The notes under the pieces: generated by a model
Seen by the model: only the letters and a program-made list of their open reading frames with translations
Database searches by the model: none
Told to the model about the DNA's origin: nothing
Assembly (NCBI RefSeq): GCF_009905735.1
Contig: NZ_JAAALE010000009.1
Location: 62,001-126,000 of the forward strand
DNA from: Porphyrobacter sp. SLTP
GTDB taxonomy: Bacteria > Pseudomonadota > Alphaproteobacteria > Sphingomonadales > Sphingomonadaceae
Reading direction: 5' to 3'
DNA length: 64,000 nt
Shown here: positions 63,263 through 64,000 of the stretch, one piece after another
How positions within the stretch are numbered: position 1 is the stretch's first letter
Layout of the letters: every line of letters begins with the position of its first letter
Translations under genes and position numbers: made by a program

Positions 63263-64000
63263 ATGCCTGCAACTCTATCCGATCCGATCCTGCTCGTGGA
63301 GGATGATGCCGCGATTGCCACGGTGATCATCGCCGCGCTGGAGGACGAGGGCTTTGCCATCGCCCATTGCAGCAGCATCGCAGCGCGTGACAAGCAGCTG
63401 GCCGGGCGGCGGTTCGCGGTGATGCTGACCGATGTGATCCTGGAAGACGGGGACGGGTTGGCGAGCCTTTCGGCTGTGCGTGACCGCGCGCCGGACATGC
63501 CGGTGATCGTCCTCTCGGCGCAGAACACGCTCGATACCGCCGTACGCGCGAGTGAGAGCGACGCCTTCGAGTATTTCCCCAAGCCTTTCGATCTCGACGA
63601 ACTGGTCCATGCCGTGCGTCAGGCCGCCGGTGCTCGCGCGCCTGCGGCTGATGAACCCGGCAATGCGCTGGCGGGCGGTGAGGGCGAGAAGATGCCGCTG
63701 GTCGGGCGTAGTCCCGCGATGCAGGGTGTCTACCGGATGATCACGCGCGTGCTGCGCAATGATCTCACCGTGCTGGTCACCGGCGAAAGCGGCACCGGCA
63801 AGGAGCTGGTGGCCGAAGCGATCCACGAACTCGGCAATCGTCGCACCGGGCCGTTCGTCGCGGTCAACACTGCGGCAATTCCCGCCGACCTCGTCGAAAG
63901 CGAGCTCTTCGGCCACGAAAAGGGTGCGTTCACCGGCGCGATTGCGCAGGCCATCGGCAAGTTCGAACAGGCCAATGGCGGCACGCTGTTTCTCGACGAG
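63263..64000 (+). CDS. ntrC: nitrogen regulation response regulator NtrC (3' truncated by window edge)
   Basis: Sigma54-dependent activator of nitrogen-assimilation genes. The visible 246 residues comprise the receiver domain ([10 protein letters not shown], phospho-acceptor Asp in [12 protein letters not shown], Lys in PKPF) and the start of the AAA+ domain: Walker [17 protein letters not shown], and the sigma54-contact GAFTGA in [12 protein letters not shown]. The sequence ends at the Walker B-type FLDE; the C-terminal HTH lies beyond the window. Confidence 0.94.
   Translation, partial: MPATLSDPILLVEDDAAIATVIIAALEDEGFAIAHCSSIAARDKQLAGRRFAVMLTDVILEDGDGLASLSAVRDRAPDMPVIVLSAQNTLDTAVRASESDAFEYFPKPFDLDELVHAVRQAAGARAPAADEPGNALAGGEGEKMPLVGRSPAMQGVYRMITRVLRNDLTVLVTGESGTGKELVAEAIHELGNRRTGPFVAVNTAAIPADLVESELFGHEKGAFTGAIAQAIGKFEQANGGTLFLDE

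Noticed and set aside
1..64000. CRISPR arrays, insertion sequences or prophage genes.
   Set aside because: No regularly spaced direct repeats, transposase, integrase or phage structural genes were seen anywhere in the window.

Overview
The window is a contiguous, GC-rich stretch of alphaproteobacterial chromosome, densely packed with housekeeping genes. It looks like Sphingomonadales and probably Erythrobacteraceae (Erythrobacter/Porphyrobacter-like). The support is a fused ispDF, the dusB-ntrB-ntrC order, birA-coaX-rnj directly behind nuoN, a GTTC-N7-GTTC LexA box, CtrA-type TTAA-N7-TTAA motifs, and frequent GTG/TTG starts with 1-4 bp start/stop overlaps. Taxonomy is inferred from content only. 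I see no prophage, insertion sequence, CRISPR array or integrase.

Layout. 1-11896 (+): the end of nuoG, then nuoHIJKLMN (complex I membrane arm), birA, coaX, rnj and a DUF1467 gene. 11893-18533: an unusual block. A TipN-like membrane coiled-coil protein faces an HPt-like protein without its histidine across a promoter carrying a CtrA-like box and a GANTC site. It is followed by a membrane protein resembling a degenerate nucleotidyltransferase/CDP-alcohol transferase fusion, a helical unknown protein, and a cytosolic histidine-kinase homologue whose H-box histidine is proline. 18557-24755: small membrane protein, gltA and gltX (-), comEC (+), lexA (-) with its SOS box. 24957-33453 (-): one long unit, ppiD-like, trpE, a phosphodiester-glycosidase lipoprotein, trpG, trpD, trpC, moaC, moeA. 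33698-36752 (+): tpiA, secG, pyrG.

36753-37180 has no supportable gene but contains a long imperfect hairpin and a terminator. 37181-39488: an hsp20 gene with a ROSE-like RNA thermometer, glutaredoxin, a nitrilase-family hydrolase, DUF1178 and tRNA-Arg(CCU). 39489-42922: an MFS transporter and a haloalkane-dehalogenase-like hydrolase (-), divergent from an acyl-CoA dehydrogenase. 43039-45925: ftsB-like, pdhA, pdhB. 45955-49264 (-): TadG and two TadE-like pilus pseudopilins, with a second CtrA-like box upstream. 49477-55586: an NDUFAF6-like protein, an EF-hand protein, trmFO, a YhhN lysoplasmalogenase homologue and gyrA. 55907-64000: a periplasmic helical-repeat protein, lipA, a RatA/COQ10 protein, pncC, an unknown secreted protein, ispDF, dusB, ntrB and the first part of ntrC.

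Most of the window is core metabolism: respiration, TCA entry, tryptophan, cofactors (biotin attachment, CoA, molybdopterin, lipoate), translation and tRNA modification. The most interesting part is 11893-18533, where several recognisable signalling or enzyme folds have lost their catalytic residues and sit beside a polarity-factor-like scaffold under apparent CtrA control. This suggests a cell-cycle or polarity module built from pseudoenzymes. The components are seen in the sequence; the joint function is inference.
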